Source: Amycolatopsis camponoti (lineage in GTDB: Bacteria; Actinomycetota; Actinomycetes; Mycobacteriales; Pseudonocardiaceae). Taken from it: a DNA stretch of 64,000 nucleotides. Position 1 is the first letter of the stretch, and every line of letters begins with the position of its first letter. Below the pieces are notes generated by a model, which did no database searches, was not told the origin of the DNA, and was given only the letters and a program-made list of their open reading frames with translations. The translations under genes and the position numbers were made by a program. Positions 26,335 through 34,490 of this stretch are shown here, piece by piece. Where the stretch lies: NCBI RefSeq assembly GCF_902497555.1, contig NZ_CABVGP010000001.1, positions 2,460,501 through 2,524,500 on the forward strand, given 5' to 3'.

Positions 26335-26631
26335 ATGGTGCGCGCGACTGGTGATCTCGAGGCCGGTGAGTCGATCGAGCAGGTCCGCGGGCTCGACCGC
26401 GTCGATCCGCTCCGGTCCCGGGTCGCCGAACTGGTCGATTCCGGTCAGCGCCTCGACGCGCTCCGGCTGGTGCGGGCATCCGTGCCCGATCTCGGAGCCC
26501 AAGGGGCCAAGGAGTACGTCGAGGCGGCGGCCGGCGCGCCGGTTCCCGAGCACATACGCGCTCGCTTGCCGCGACCGCCGGTCAGGCGCCGGGTGTGGTG
26601 GCGTCTGTCGGACTCGAACCCGGAGCCATGA
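26335..26631 (+). CDS. Small hypothetical protein with L7/L12-C-terminal-like segment
   Basis: A 98-residue reading frame. Residues about 30-60 (VAELVDSGQRLDALRLVR and LGAQGAKEYVEA) resemble the helix-turn-helix part of the ribosomal L7/L12 C-terminal fold seen in small actinobacterial proteins. The C terminus is Arg/Trp/Pro-rich and may be non-functional. The ribosome site is weak, so expression is uncertain. It lies between the GH64 gene and a TetR gene and has no clear partner. Confidence 0.45.
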   Translation: MVRATGDLEAGESIEQVRGLDRVDPLRSRVAELVDSGQRLDALRLVRASVPDLGAQGAKEYVEAAAGAPVPEHIRARLPRPPVRRRVWWRLSDSNPEP

Positions 26632-26715
26632 CCGCCGCCGGCGCCTCCCTGGGGCGCTGGTCCTGACGGCGAGGCAGGCGCTCAGCCGGCCGGCAGCCAA
26701 GCTCAGCGGAGCAGC

Positions 26716-27294
26716 TCAGCGTGGTGAGGCGCGCCAGCCGTGTTCGAGGAGGGCGAACGCGGCTTCGACGGTGCGGGCCGGATCTTCGGAACGGATGGCG
26801 AGTGCCGAGGTTTCCAGGGCGAAGTGGGCGAGTGCGGCGCATCCGGGATCGGTTTCGGGGGCGCCGGTTTCGGCGGCGAGGACGTGGCTGAGCGCGTCCT
26901 CGTGCCGCATCCACATCCGGTGCCAGTACTCGCTCAGTGCCGGCGTGCCGCGCACGAGGGTCATGAACTCCGACGCCCCGTCGGCAGCGGCGCCGCGCTC
27001 GACGCGGGCCACCGTGTGTTCGCGCAGCGCGGCGAGCGCTGAAGTGCCCGGCGCGCGGTCGCGCACGGCGGCGATCAGGGCCTCCTCGATGTCGGCGTCC
27101 CGGTCGAAGACGAGGGATTCCTTGCTGGGGAAGTGTTTCTGCAGGGTCGTGGTGGACACGTCGGCGGCGTCGGCGATCTCGCGGACGCCCACGTTGTCGT
27201 AGCCGCGTTCGAGGAACAGCCGCAGGGCCGCGTCGGCCAGCGCCTGGCGGGTAGCCGCCTTCTTGCGCTCCCGCCTGCCCATCCCGGTCGTCAT
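26716..27294 (-). CDS. TetR-family regulator
   Basis: A 192-residue regulator. The helix-turn-helix is at about residues 15-60 (LRLFLERGYDNVGVREIADA and STTTLQKHFPSKESLV). It is divergent from a FAD monooxygenase, with two copies of a 13-base repeat between them. It probably represses the monooxygenase until an aromatic or drug-like ligand binds. Confidence 0.88.
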   Translation of the reverse strand: MTTGMGRRERKKAATRQALADAALRLFLERGYDNVGVREIADAADVSTTTLQKHFPSKESLVFDRDADIEEALIAAVRDRAPGTSALAALREHTVARVERGAAADGASEFMTLVRGTPALSEYWHRMWMRHEDALSHVLAAETGAPETDPGCAALAHFALETSALAIRSEDPARTVEAAFALLEHGWRASPR

Positions 27295-27311
27295 GCCTTG
27301 ACGATACCACT

Positions 27312-27341
27312 AGTTGTACGGTGTACTCAGTTGTACCGTGT
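27312..27341. promoter_or_regulatory. Tandem direct repeats, probable TetR binding region
   Basis: AGTTGTACGGTGT (27312-27324) and AGTTGTACCGTGT (27329-27341) differ at one base and are 17 bases apart start to start. They lie between the divergent TetR and monooxygenase genes. Confidence 0.5.
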
Positions 27342-27364
27342 CACTTTTGGGTCGAGGAGTTCCG

Positions 27365-28909
27365 ATGACGGTTCGTGTTCCTGTTCTGATCAGCGGTGGC
27401 GGCATTGCCGGACTGACCGCCGCCCTGCTGCTGCGGCGCGAAGGGGTGGATCCGGTGCTGGTCGAGAAGCACGCCGGTGTGTCGCCGCAGCCGAAGGCGC
27501 GCCGGTTCAACCCGCGCAGCACCGAAGTGTTCCGCCTGCTCGGACTGGCGGGGGAGGTCGCCGAGGCGAGTGCGCCATTGGCGTCGTTCACCGAGGTCCT
27601 GACCGGTCCGACGCTGGCCGCCGCCCGGGTCCGGGAAATGACCGGCACCATGCGGGAACGGCGGCTGCAGCAGGCGAGGATTCCCGAGCTGAGCCCGGGA
27701 CCGAACGTCTTGTGCCCGCAGGTCGTGCTGGAGCCGATCCTGCGCCGGGCCGCCGAAGAACGGGGCGTGTCCGTGCGGCTGGGCACCGAACTGGTGTCCT
27801 TCACCCAAGACGACGGCGGGGTGACCGCGCTGCTGAAGCCGGCGGACGGCGAGCCGTACGAGCTGACCGCGGACTACCTGATCGCCGCCGACGGCGCCCG
27901 CAGTCCCATCGGCACGGCACTGGGCATCCCGCGCAGCGGCCACGGTCATCTCGCCGACAACCTCGATCTCTACTTCCGTGCCGATCTCACCGAGCTGGTG
28001 CGGGAAAAGCCGTTCAACCTGTGCGAGATCGACAACCCGGTGGCCTCGGGCGCCTTCCTCTCGGTCAACGGCACGGACCGCTGGCTGTTCTCGACGGCCG
28101 ACTTCCCCGAGGCGCATACGCTCGGCGACGGCGACTGGCACGACCTCCTGCGCATCGTGACCGGCATCCCGGATCTCGAAGTCGAGCTGATCGGCCGGTC
28201 GCCCTGGGAGTCGGCGATGCGCGTGGCCGACCGGTTCCGCGACGGCCGCGTGTTCCTGGTGGGCGACGCCGCGCACATGATGCCCCCGATGGCCGCGGCC
28301 GGCGCCAACACCGCCATCGCCGACGCGGCCAACCTCGCCTGGAAGCTCGCGGCCGTACTGGCCGGACAGGCGGCGCCCGCCCTCCTCGACACCTACCACG
28401 CCGAACGCCGTCCGGCCGGCTACGCGATCGCCGAAGCCTCCAGCACGGTCCGCGGGCACGTCGGCGACATGCTGGCCGCCTTCACCAAGCCCGACAGCCG
28501 GCACGACGACCTGCCGGCCACGATGTTCGGCACCCAGTACCCAGAAGGCGCTTTCGTGCCCGACGGCCGCGGCCCCGCGCCCGTCGACCACTACGCCCCG
28601 GCGGGCCGTCCCGGCACGCGCGTTCCCCACGCCTGGCTCGACGCCAGGACGTCCACTGTGGACCTCGCCGGGCCCGGCCTGACCCTGCTCACCGGCCCGG
28701 ACAACGGACGCTGGACCACTGAGGCAGTTCGTCTCGGGTTGCGCCTGGCCACGGTGTCGCACCAGCACTGGCTCGCCGAGGTCTGCCTGCCCGCCGACGG
28801 CGCTCTGCTGCTGCGCCCGGACATCATCGTCGCCTGGCACTCGGCATGCGGCACGCCACTCGCCGAGGCAGTGACCCGAGTGCTCGGCACCGTGGCCATC
28901 CCCGCATGA
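27365..28909 (+). CDS. FAD-dependent aromatic monooxygenase (PheA/TetX-like)
   Basis: A 514-residue class A flavin monooxygenase. The N-terminal Rossmann motif is ISGGGIAGLTAALLL (about 7-21), the middle motif has DYLIAADGARS, and GDAAHMMPP followed by GANTAIADAANLAWKL forms the second FAD-binding block (about 300-330). The C-terminal thioredoxin-like tail (about 420-514) is typical of the phenol/polyketide hydroxylase group. It hydroxylates an aromatic or polyketide substrate with NAD(P)H and O2. GAGGAG precedes the ATG at 27365, which is preferred over 27314. Divergent from the TetR at 26716-27294. Confidence 0.9.
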   Translation: MTVRVPVLISGGGIAGLTAALLLRREGVDPVLVEKHAGVSPQPKARRFNPRSTEVFRLLGLAGEVAEASAPLASFTEVLTGPTLAAARVREMTGTMRERRLQQARIPELSPGPNVLCPQVVLEPILRRAAEERGVSVRLGTELVSFTQDDGGVTALLKPADGEPYELTADYLIAADGARSPIGTALGIPRSGHGHLADNLDLYFRADLTELVREKPFNLCEIDNPVASGAFLSVNGTDRWLFSTADFPEAHTLGDGDWHDLLRIVTGIPDLEVELIGRSPWESAMRVADRFRDGRVFLVGDAAHMMPPMAAAGANTAIADAANLAWKLAAVLAGQAAPALLDTYHAERRPAGYAIAEASSTVRGHVGDMLAAFTKPDSRHDDLPATMFGTQYPEGAFVPDGRGPAPVDHYAPAGRPGTRVPHAWLDARTSTVDLAGPGLTLLTGPDNGRWTTEAVRLGLRLATVSHQHWLAEVCLPADGALLLRPDIIVAWHSACGTPLAEAVTRVLGTVAIPA

Positions 28910-29029
28910 CGGGCAAATGAGCTCCGGCGGAATCGGCCGCCGGTTGCGATGTGCGGTGCGGTCAGGATCCAGTCGCGCAAATGGCGCCTCTCGATGGCCG
29001 CGGCACGAATTCCCGCTCATCGGCATGAC

Positions 29030-29052
29030 CGCGTCGGTCGACGGCCGACGCG
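29030..29052. terminator. Hairpin downstream of the monooxygenase
   Basis: CGCGTCGG (29030-29037) pairs exactly with CCGACGCG (29045-29052) around a 7-base loop. The surrounding 280-base gap (28910-29189) shows no other feature apart from a possible -10 for the next gene. Confidence 0.5.
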
Positions 29053-29189
29053 AGGGTGACCACACGGGCGAAGTGGTGGCGGGTGGTCAAGGTGCCAGGC
29101 TGGTCCGGGTCGAGCAGTTGCCTGACCGATGGGCTTCCGGTGGGGCCACAGGCGGCGTTCTGCGGCGGAAACCGGTCTACCCTGGCGTG

Positions 29190-30059
29190 GTGGCGAAGGG
29201 GGAGCACGCGTTCGGCAGGCCGACTCGGCGTCGGCTGCCGCTTTCTTCGCCGCCCTCGTCGTCGGCCGGGCCTGTGGTTGTCGAGCGCGACAGCGGGCTA
29301 CCCGCCGGCCCTCCGGATCCGGAGGCCGCCGCGCCGGGGTTGCGGCGGCTGCGGGCCGGCGGGCGGCGCTGGACGTTCGCGCTGCTGGCCGCCGCGACCC
29401 TGATCGCGGGGTGCTTCGCGGTGCAGGCCGAGCTGGACCGGGCCGCCGAACTGTTGCTGCGCACGGGCGTGCACAGTGACGGCACCGTGCTGACCGTCCG
29501 GCAGCCGAGGAACGGAACCTACCTCGAGGTCGGTTACGCGTTCGGCGGCGTCCGCAAGCGGGTCTGGATCACCCGGACCTCCGATCGCCGGTACGCGGCC
29601 GGCGATCACGTAACGGTCGTGACCGACCCCGTCCGTCCGGCCCGGGTCCGCACTTCCGACGAGCCCAACGAAGACCAGGCCACGGGCAGTGCCGGCATCT
29701 GGATGCTGATCGCCGGGGTCGTGCTGTTCCCGGTCGCGGTGTTCCGCCGGATCCGCTGGGCGCGGCGCCTGGCCGCGGCCCGCCGCACGGGCTGGTACCC
29801 GGCGGAGGTCACGATCGCCCCGGACCGGCGCCTGACCGCCGCCGACCACGGCCCGCCGGACCTGCGGATCAGCTTCCGTGGCGGAACCACCATCAATGCC
29901 CGCGGCGCGTATGCGTACGGCGTTGCCGAGCTGGCCGAGCGGCCGCGCCGGGAGGTTCGGGTGGCGGGGGCCGGTGAGAATCTGGCTCTGCTGTTTCCCG
30001 CTGGGGTCAAGGGGAAGCGGCCTTACCTGGTCCCCGCCAAGGCCGTGATCGACCGTTGA
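29190..30059 (+). CDS. DUF3592-like two-helix membrane protein
   Basis: A 289-residue protein. A Pro/Ser/Arg-rich N-terminal tail (1-55) is followed by a transmembrane helix at about 61-80, an extracytoplasmic beta domain with the DUF3592-type pattern (VHSDGTVLTV, then VTVVTDPVRPARVRT), a second helix at about 170-190 and a C-terminal soluble part. Function unknown. The start is not certain: the GTG at 29190 sits 7 bases after a TACCCT -10-like sequence, as in leaderless actinobacterial genes, while 29187 is an equal alternative. No partner genes. Confidence 0.65.
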   Translation: MAKGEHAFGRPTRRRLPLSSPPSSSAGPVVVERDSGLPAGPPDPEAAAPGLRRLRAGGRRWTFALLAAATLIAGCFAVQAELDRAAELLLRTGVHSDGTVLTVRQPRNGTYLEVGYAFGGVRKRVWITRTSDRRYAAGDHVTVVTDPVRPARVRTSDEPNEDQATGSAGIWMLIAGVVLFPVAVFRRIRWARRLAAARRTGWYPAEVTIAPDRRLTAADHGPPDLRISFRGGTTINARGAYAYGVAELAERPRREVRVAGAGENLALLFPAGVKGKRPYLVPAKAVIDR

Positions 30060-30215
30060 CCCGGGCGTCGCCTCAGCACTCGGTCAGCGGCCGGCAGCGC
30101 GCACGAACGAGCCGAGTCCGACTGGTGGCCGACTCCCCGCTGTGAGTGCGTTCATGAAGGGTGTTCGGATGCGTATCCGCGATGGAGCCCGAGGCGACCA
30201 GGGAGTGTCCGGCGG

Positions 30216-30287
30216 GCGACCACTTTCGATGCCACCTACATCACCGGCGCCGAGTTCCCGGTGGACAGCGGCGCGTCCCAGCTCTGA
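30216..30287 (+). pseudogene. C-terminal remnant of a short-chain dehydrogenase
   Basis: The frame ending with TGA at 30285-30287 encodes ATYITGAEFPVDSGASQL, which matches the C-terminal ITGAE..VDGG signature of SDR enzymes. There is no open frame for the preceding 220 residues, so only the last 23 codons survive. The rest of the gap 30060-30293 shows nothing recognisable. Confidence 0.6.
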
Positions 30288-30293
30288 TCCCGC

Positions 30294-31637
30294 TCAGTCC
30301 GGCACGACCGGTAGGTGGAACCGCATGCGCAGCCCGTGGTCCAGCGGTTCGGCGGCGACCTGCCCGTCGTGGGTCTCCACCACCTGGCGCACGATCGCCA
30401 GACCCAGCCCGGAACCGGGCATCGACCGGGCCTGGGTGGAGCGGTAGAACCGGTCGAACACGAACGGCAGGTCGGCCGCGGGGATACCGGGGCCTTCATC
30501 GGTGACCGAGAACTCGCCATCGGCCACGGTGATCGTGATCTCGCCGTCGGGTGGGCTCCACTTCACCGCGTTGTCCACGAGGTTGCCGATGGCCCGTTCG
30601 ATCGCGTCCGGGTCGACGTGCACGAGGCACGGGGTCAGGGTGGACGTGAACCGAGGGGCCGAGGTTCGCGTGGCGGCCCTGGCGATCACGGTCTTCGCCA
30701 CCAGGTCGAGCCGGGTGTCCTCGGTGCGGGCGGTGTCTTTGCCGTAACGGGCGAGATCGACCAGGTTGTTGATCAACGACCGCAGTTCCCGGGCCTGGCC
30801 GATCGCGTCCTGCACGAGCGCCGGGGCCTCGGGCGCGCGCAGGCCGTCGCCGTCGGCGAGCAGTTCGAGATTGGTGGTGAGGCTGGTCAACGGGGTGCGC
30901 AGCTCGTGTGAGGCGTCGGCGACCAGTTGCCGCTGTGCCCGCATGGACGCGTCCAAAGCGGTTGTCATGGCGGCGAAAGCCTGACCGAGGTGGCCGATCT
31001 CGTCACGTCCGGTCAGATGGTCGACGGGCGCGGTCAGGTCGTGGGTCGCGGTGATGTGCTCGACGGTCCGGGTGAGCTGCTGGACCGGCCGCAGCACCCG
31101 GCGCGCCGCGAGCCGCGCGGTCACCGCGGCCACCAGACCGCCCCCGAGTGTCAGCGCGACCAGCAACGCTGCCAGCGAGGCCAGGATGGCGGTCTGGTCG
31201 TCCTGCCGCTGGGCGATCCGCATCAGTCCACCCGGCGGCTTGCCCATCCCGGAGGTGAGGAGGCGGTACTCGACGCCGTTGTAGGTCGTGTCCTGGAAGT
31301 ACGCGGGCTGCGTGCCGTCGGCGACGTCCGCGTCCCGTTGGGTGATCTCGACGAAGGCCCGGTTCGAGCCGGGATACACCGGGCCGCCGACGAACTGGAC
31401 CAGCATGCTGCCCAGTTCGACCGGCTCGTCGATGGGAATCTTGTCGCCGGACTCGGCGACCTTCTGCTTGAGCTGGCGGGCGAGGGAATCACCCTCGCCG
31501 ATGCTCTGCTTCAGCGACGCGTCGACCTGTTGACGCATGATCGACCGCACGGCCGGGTAGACCACCAACGACGCCACGGCGAGCGCCAGCAGCACGACGA
31601 GTCCACCCGCGAGGCCAACCCTGGTGCGCAAGGTCAT
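30294..31637 (-). CDS. Sensor histidine kinase (MprB-like)
   Basis: A 447-residue membrane kinase. The first transmembrane helix is at about 10-30, an extracytoplasmic sensor domain covers about 31-148, the second helix is at 150-172, then a HAMP linker. The DHp helix has the phosphorylated His at 244 ([11 protein letters not shown]), and the ATPase domain has the N, G1 and G2 boxes ([25 protein letters not shown]). All catalytic boxes are present. It overlaps the response regulator by four bases and should phosphorylate it. The order and domain plan resemble mycobacterial MprAB, which responds to envelope stress; the actual signal is unknown. Confidence 0.92.
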   Translation of the reverse strand: MTLRTRVGLAGGLVVLLALAVASLVVYPAVRSIMRQQVDASLKQSIGEGDSLARQLKQKVAESGDKIPIDEPVELGSMLVQFVGGPVYPGSNRAFVEITQRDADVADGTQPAYFQDTTYNGVEYRLLTSGMGKPPGGLMRIAQRQDDQTAILASLAALLVALTLGGGLVAAVTARLAARRVLRPVQQLTRTVEHITATHDLTAPVDHLTGRDEIGHLGQAFAAMTTALDASMRAQRQLVADASHELRTPLTSLTTNLELLADGDGLRAPEAPALVQDAIGQARELRSLINNLVDLARYGKDTARTEDTRLDLVAKTVIARAATRTSAPRFTSTLTPCLVHVDPDAIERAIGNLVDNAVKWSPPDGEITITVADGEFSVTDEGPGIPAADLPFVFDRFYRSTQARSMPGSGLGLAIVRQVVETHDGQVAAEPLDHGLRMRFHLPVVPD

Positions 31638-32305
31638 GGTTCTTCCCGTAACACGTATCCCAGGCCGCGCACGGTCTGGATCAGCCGGGGCTCACCGGCG
31701 GACTCCAGTTTTCCGCGTAGGTAGGAGATGTAGACCCACAGCTGGTTGGATGCGGGCCCGAAGTCGTAGCCCCACACCGATTCGAAGATCAGCTCGCGGC
31801 TCAGCACGCGCTGTGGGTTGCGCAGGAACAACTCCAGCAGCGAGTATTCGGTGCGAGTCAGCTCGATCGCCCGACCGCTGCGCTGCACCCGGCAGGTGGT
31901 GGTGTCCATCTCGATGCCGGCGAACCGCAGCACCTCCTGGACCGCGCCGGTGCGCCGCAGCAGGGCTCGCAGCCGTGCCCGCAGCTCGTCCAGCGCGAAC
32001 GGCTTGACCAGGTAGTCGTCGGCGCCCGCGTCCAGCCCGGCGACGCGGTCCTCGATCAGGTCGCGCGCGGTGAGCATGAGAATCGGCGTCTGGTCGCCGC
32101 GGCGGCGCAGCCGTCGGCAGATCTCCAGGCCGTTCGGTTCGGGAACCAGCACGTCCAGCACGATCACCTCGGGCCGCGACCGGCCGAGCTCGTCCAGCGC
32201 CTGCACGCCGTCGGCCGCGAGGGACACCTGATAGCCGTCCCGGCGCAGCGCATGCTCCAGCGAGCGGCGGACGGCCTCGTCGTCATCGACTACCAGTACC
32301 CGCAC
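31634..32305 (-). CDS. OmpR-family response regulator (MprA-like)
   Basis: A 223-residue response regulator. The receiver domain has the acidic pocket D7-D9, the phospho-acceptor D51 in [11 protein letters not shown], and Lys in DDYLVKPF. The winged-helix DNA-binding domain covers about 125-220. The GTG at 32305 is preferred: a CATACT -10-like element ends about 6 bases before it, so the mRNA is probably leaderless, and the longer form from 32380 reaches into a terminator hairpin. It is paired with the overlapping kinase gene. Confidence 0.9.
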   Translation of the reverse strand: MRVLVVDDDEAVRRSLEHALRRDGYQVSLAADGVQALDELGRSRPEVIVLDVLVPEPNGLEICRRLRRRGDQTPILMLTARDLIEDRVAGLDAGADDYLVKPFALDELRARLRALLRRTGAVQEVLRFAGIEMDTTTCRVQRSGRAIELTRTEYSLLELFLRNPQRVLSRELIFESVWGYDFGPASNQLWVYISYLRGKLESAGEPRLIQTVRGLGYVLREEP

Positions 32306-32329
32306 GCGCCCAGTATGGAGCACACCACG

Positions 32330-32362
32330 GTGTCCGGACCGGCTGTTGGCCGGCCCGGACAC
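32330..32362. terminator. Strong hairpin between the helical-repeat gene and the two-component system
   Basis: Arms 32330-32343 and 32349-32362 form a 14-bp stem with one mismatch and a TGTTG loop, 14 bases beyond the stop of the gene at 32377-33003. It insulates the two transcription units. Confidence 0.75.
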
Positions 32363-32376
32363 ACCAGCGGAGAGGA

Positions 32377-33003
32377 TCACTTCCCGGTCGACGCCCCATC
32401 CTTGGGTTTGCCGCCCTCCTTCTTGGCGAACTCCTCCTTCACCTTGCGCAGCCCGACCAGCAGCCGCTGCGGGGTGGTCCCCAGGCCCTTGGCGATGGCG
32501 ATGAACACCGGATCCTTGGTGACGTCTTCGCCCTTGCCGCCGACCTTGTCGAGGTCCTTGAACACCTGCCGGGCCCGGTCTTCGCTGATCTTCAGCTCGG
32601 CGGCCAGCAGCTTGACCGCCTCGACCGGAACGCCCGCATCCTTACCGGGAACGGGCTTGCCGGGTCCGGGTTTACCGGAGAGTGCCTCCAGCACCTTCTC
32701 CGCACGGGCAACCGTGATCTCCAGTTCCTTGGCGAACGCGGCGATGGCCGTGGCCTTGCCGGCTCCGTTGCCCAGAGCGCGTTTCAGGTTGTCCAAGGCG
32801 GTGGTCAGCTGCTTGACCGTCACGTGCAAGCTCGCGGCGACTTTGGCGAACTGCTCGTCGTTCGTCCTGCCTTCGTCCTTCTTGTGGTCGAGCTGTGCCG
32901 ACGACGGAGCCGCCGGAGCCGCTGCCGACGCGGCGGCCGCGCCGGTCACCGCCGTCAGGCCGGCCACAATGGCAGCGGCGGCAAGTCTGGTCCGAATTCC
33001 CAT
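32377..33003 (-). CDS. Secreted protein with helical repeats
   Basis: A 208-residue exported protein. A signal peptide (RTR at 4-6, Ala-rich core, likely cleavage after the AAAAS region near residue 30) is followed by three or four related helical units built on the pattern LxVTVxQLTxAL / [15 protein letters not shown] / [15 protein letters not shown]. Pro/Gly/Lys linkers separate them and the tail is Lys/Gly-rich. The repeats look like small helix-turn-helix bundles, but the protein is exported, so DNA binding is unlikely. GAGGA lies 6 bases ahead of the ATG. It is next to, but insulated from, a two-component system and may be one of its targets. Function unknown. Confidence 0.75.
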   Translation of the reverse strand: MGIRTRLAAAAIVAGLTAVTGAAAASAAAPAAPSSAQLDHKKDEGRTNDEQFAKVAASLHVTVKQLTTALDNLKRALGNGAGKATAIAAFAKELEITVARAEKVLEALSGKPGPGKPVPGKDAGVPVEAVKLLAAELKISEDRARQVFKDLDKVGGKGEDVTKDPVFIAIAKGLGTTPQRLLVGLRKVKEEFAKKEGGKPKDGASTGK

Positions 33004-33024
33004 GTGTGTCCTCGCTCGATGCAG

Positions 33025-33045
33025 GGCACCGGCCAATCCGGTGCC
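33025..33045. terminator. Hairpin in the leader of the helical-repeat gene
   Basis: GGCACCGG (33025-33032) and CCGGTGCC (33038-33045) form a perfect 8-bp stem with a 5-base loop, 22 bases upstream of the start. It may end the upstream GNAT operon or lie in the 5' leader. Confidence 0.4.
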
Positions 33046-33182
33046 GCCCCCACCACACCAACTGCACTTCAGCGGGACTTTCACCCAACTTTGGAATCAC
33101 CTAAGGAACATCGTCGCAGGGTTCCGACCGCCACTTCCCCGCGCCCATCAACCGAAACCTGCCGCCCTCCGGCGAGCCTACT

Positions 33183-34490
33183 TCAGGGTCGATGAACAGG
33201 TTCGCCGGGCTGAAAGCCGTAGATGACTTCCCTGATCTCTCGAACAGCGACCTTCACTTCGGACTTGGTCGGGAGCGCTGGTGAATAGTGGCGGCCGATC
33301 GGTTTGTACATGAGCGTGGCGGGCAGTTCGTCCCCGTTGGGGGACGGGACGGTGTAGCGGATGGGAAGTTCGACGAAGCCGACAGCCCGGAACGGGGCCG
33401 GGTCGGTCTTCGGTGCCACTTCGATGTACCAGCCTCGGGTGGTGGGTCGGTCGGCGAGCATCTGGAGCTCGACCTGGGCGATCGTCGGGCGCAGGGCGCC
33501 GATGCCGCGCAGGTCGTCGGTGAACAGTCCGTAGCCGCCGAATCCGGCGGTGGTCAGGGTAAAGAACGTGACCAGGCCGGCGACCGCGGACGTGGGTGTG
33601 CGTCGTAGCGTCCAGAAATGCAGGGGTACCGGGTATTCCTGGGTGAACTCCGACTCGGGGATGCCGTACTCCGTGGTACCGAAGGCCGTGCGGTAGAGAG
33701 CCATCGCGGCGGTCCAGTCGGGGTCCGTCGGCGCGGTCAGTGGCCGCGCGTGCGGGATCGGATGTCCTATGTAGCGCGCGAGGGAGAACATTCCGACGGA
33801 TCCGAGCGTGGCCAGGTGAGCTGCGAGCGCCTGGAACTCGGGGCAGCGCTCCGGATCCTCCACGCGCATGGCCCAGCGGACGTAGTCGGCCACGGCCGAG
33901 CGCACCGTCCGCGGCGTGCACGGCTCGCCGAACGTCTTGCAGATGAGCAGCAGGTTGGTGACCGGTTCCTGGGCTTCGGACAACGCCGGCTGGACGTAGG
34001 GCAGGTCCAAACCGCGGAAGCCCCACCGGTCCCAGACCAGCGCGCGATCGGCCGGGTCGAGGTTGTCCGGCGCCCCTGTCGGCAAGAAGGGGTCGTTGAT
34101 CTCGGCGAACACGTGGGCAAGCGGTGCGCCGGCACCGGCCGTGGCATCCGATTCGAGGACACGTTCGGTCTCGGCGAGGATGGCCCGTCCCACGCCTGCG
34201 TTGCGGAACGCGGGAACCACCATCAGGAACTCGATCATTCCGGCATTGGGCCCGGCGAAGTAATCCACTACCGAGCAGCCCACCGTCACACCATTCATCG
34301 ATGCGAGAATGATGTGGTAATTGTTGTGCCCGTACCAGCCCTGCTCGCGCAGCCGCAGGTACTCGATCATGTTGGCCAGCGATTCCCGCTCGTCGGGGTC
34401 GGGAAATTCGGCGGCGTAGTGGTCCTGGTAAAAGACGGTGAGCAGTGCGATGTCGGCGTCGGTGGCGGTGAGGTCGTGGAAGCGGATCAA
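33183..34490 (-). CDS. Protein with two GNAT-like acetyltransferase domains
   Basis: A 435-residue protein. Residues about 1-130 form a GNAT fold with the acetyl-CoA loop in VVPAFRNAGVGRAILAETER. The C-terminal part (about 270-435) has a second GNAT-like pattern (VAGLVTFFTLTTAGFGGYGL, ending with FRAVGFVELP). The middle is helical with no recognised motif. The TTG start overlaps the stop of the preceding membrane-protein gene (TTGA), so translation should depend on that gene. It probably modifies a partner or a small amine, possibly at the membrane. Neither the substrate nor the family of the pair is known to me. Confidence 0.75.
   Translation of the reverse strand: MIRFHDLTATDADIALLTVFYQDHYAAEFPDPDERESLANMIEYLRLREQGWYGHNNYHIILASMNGVTVGCSVVDYFAGPNAGMIEFLMVVPAFRNAGVGRAILAETERVLESDATAGAGAPLAHVFAEINDPFLPTGAPDNLDPADRALVWDRWGFRGLDLPYVQPALSEAQEPVTNLLLICKTFGEPCTPRTVRSAVADYVRWAMRVEDPERCPEFQALAAHLATLGSVGMFSLARYIGHPIPHARPLTAPTDPDWTAAMALYRTAFGTTEYGIPESEFTQEYPVPLHFWTLRRTPTSAVAGLVTFFTLTTAGFGGYGLFTDDLRGIGALRPTIAQVELQMLADRPTTRGWYIEVAPKTDPAPFRAVGFVELPIRYTVPSPNGDELPATLMYKPIGRHYSPALPTKSEVKVAVREIREVIYGFQPGEPVHRP

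Noticed and set aside
26600..26640. A tRNA T-loop-like sequence on the minus strand (GGGTTCGAGTCC near a GACGCCACCA)
   Set aside because: The T stem pairs at only two positions and no matching 5' acceptor, D or anticodon arms lie within 90 bases.
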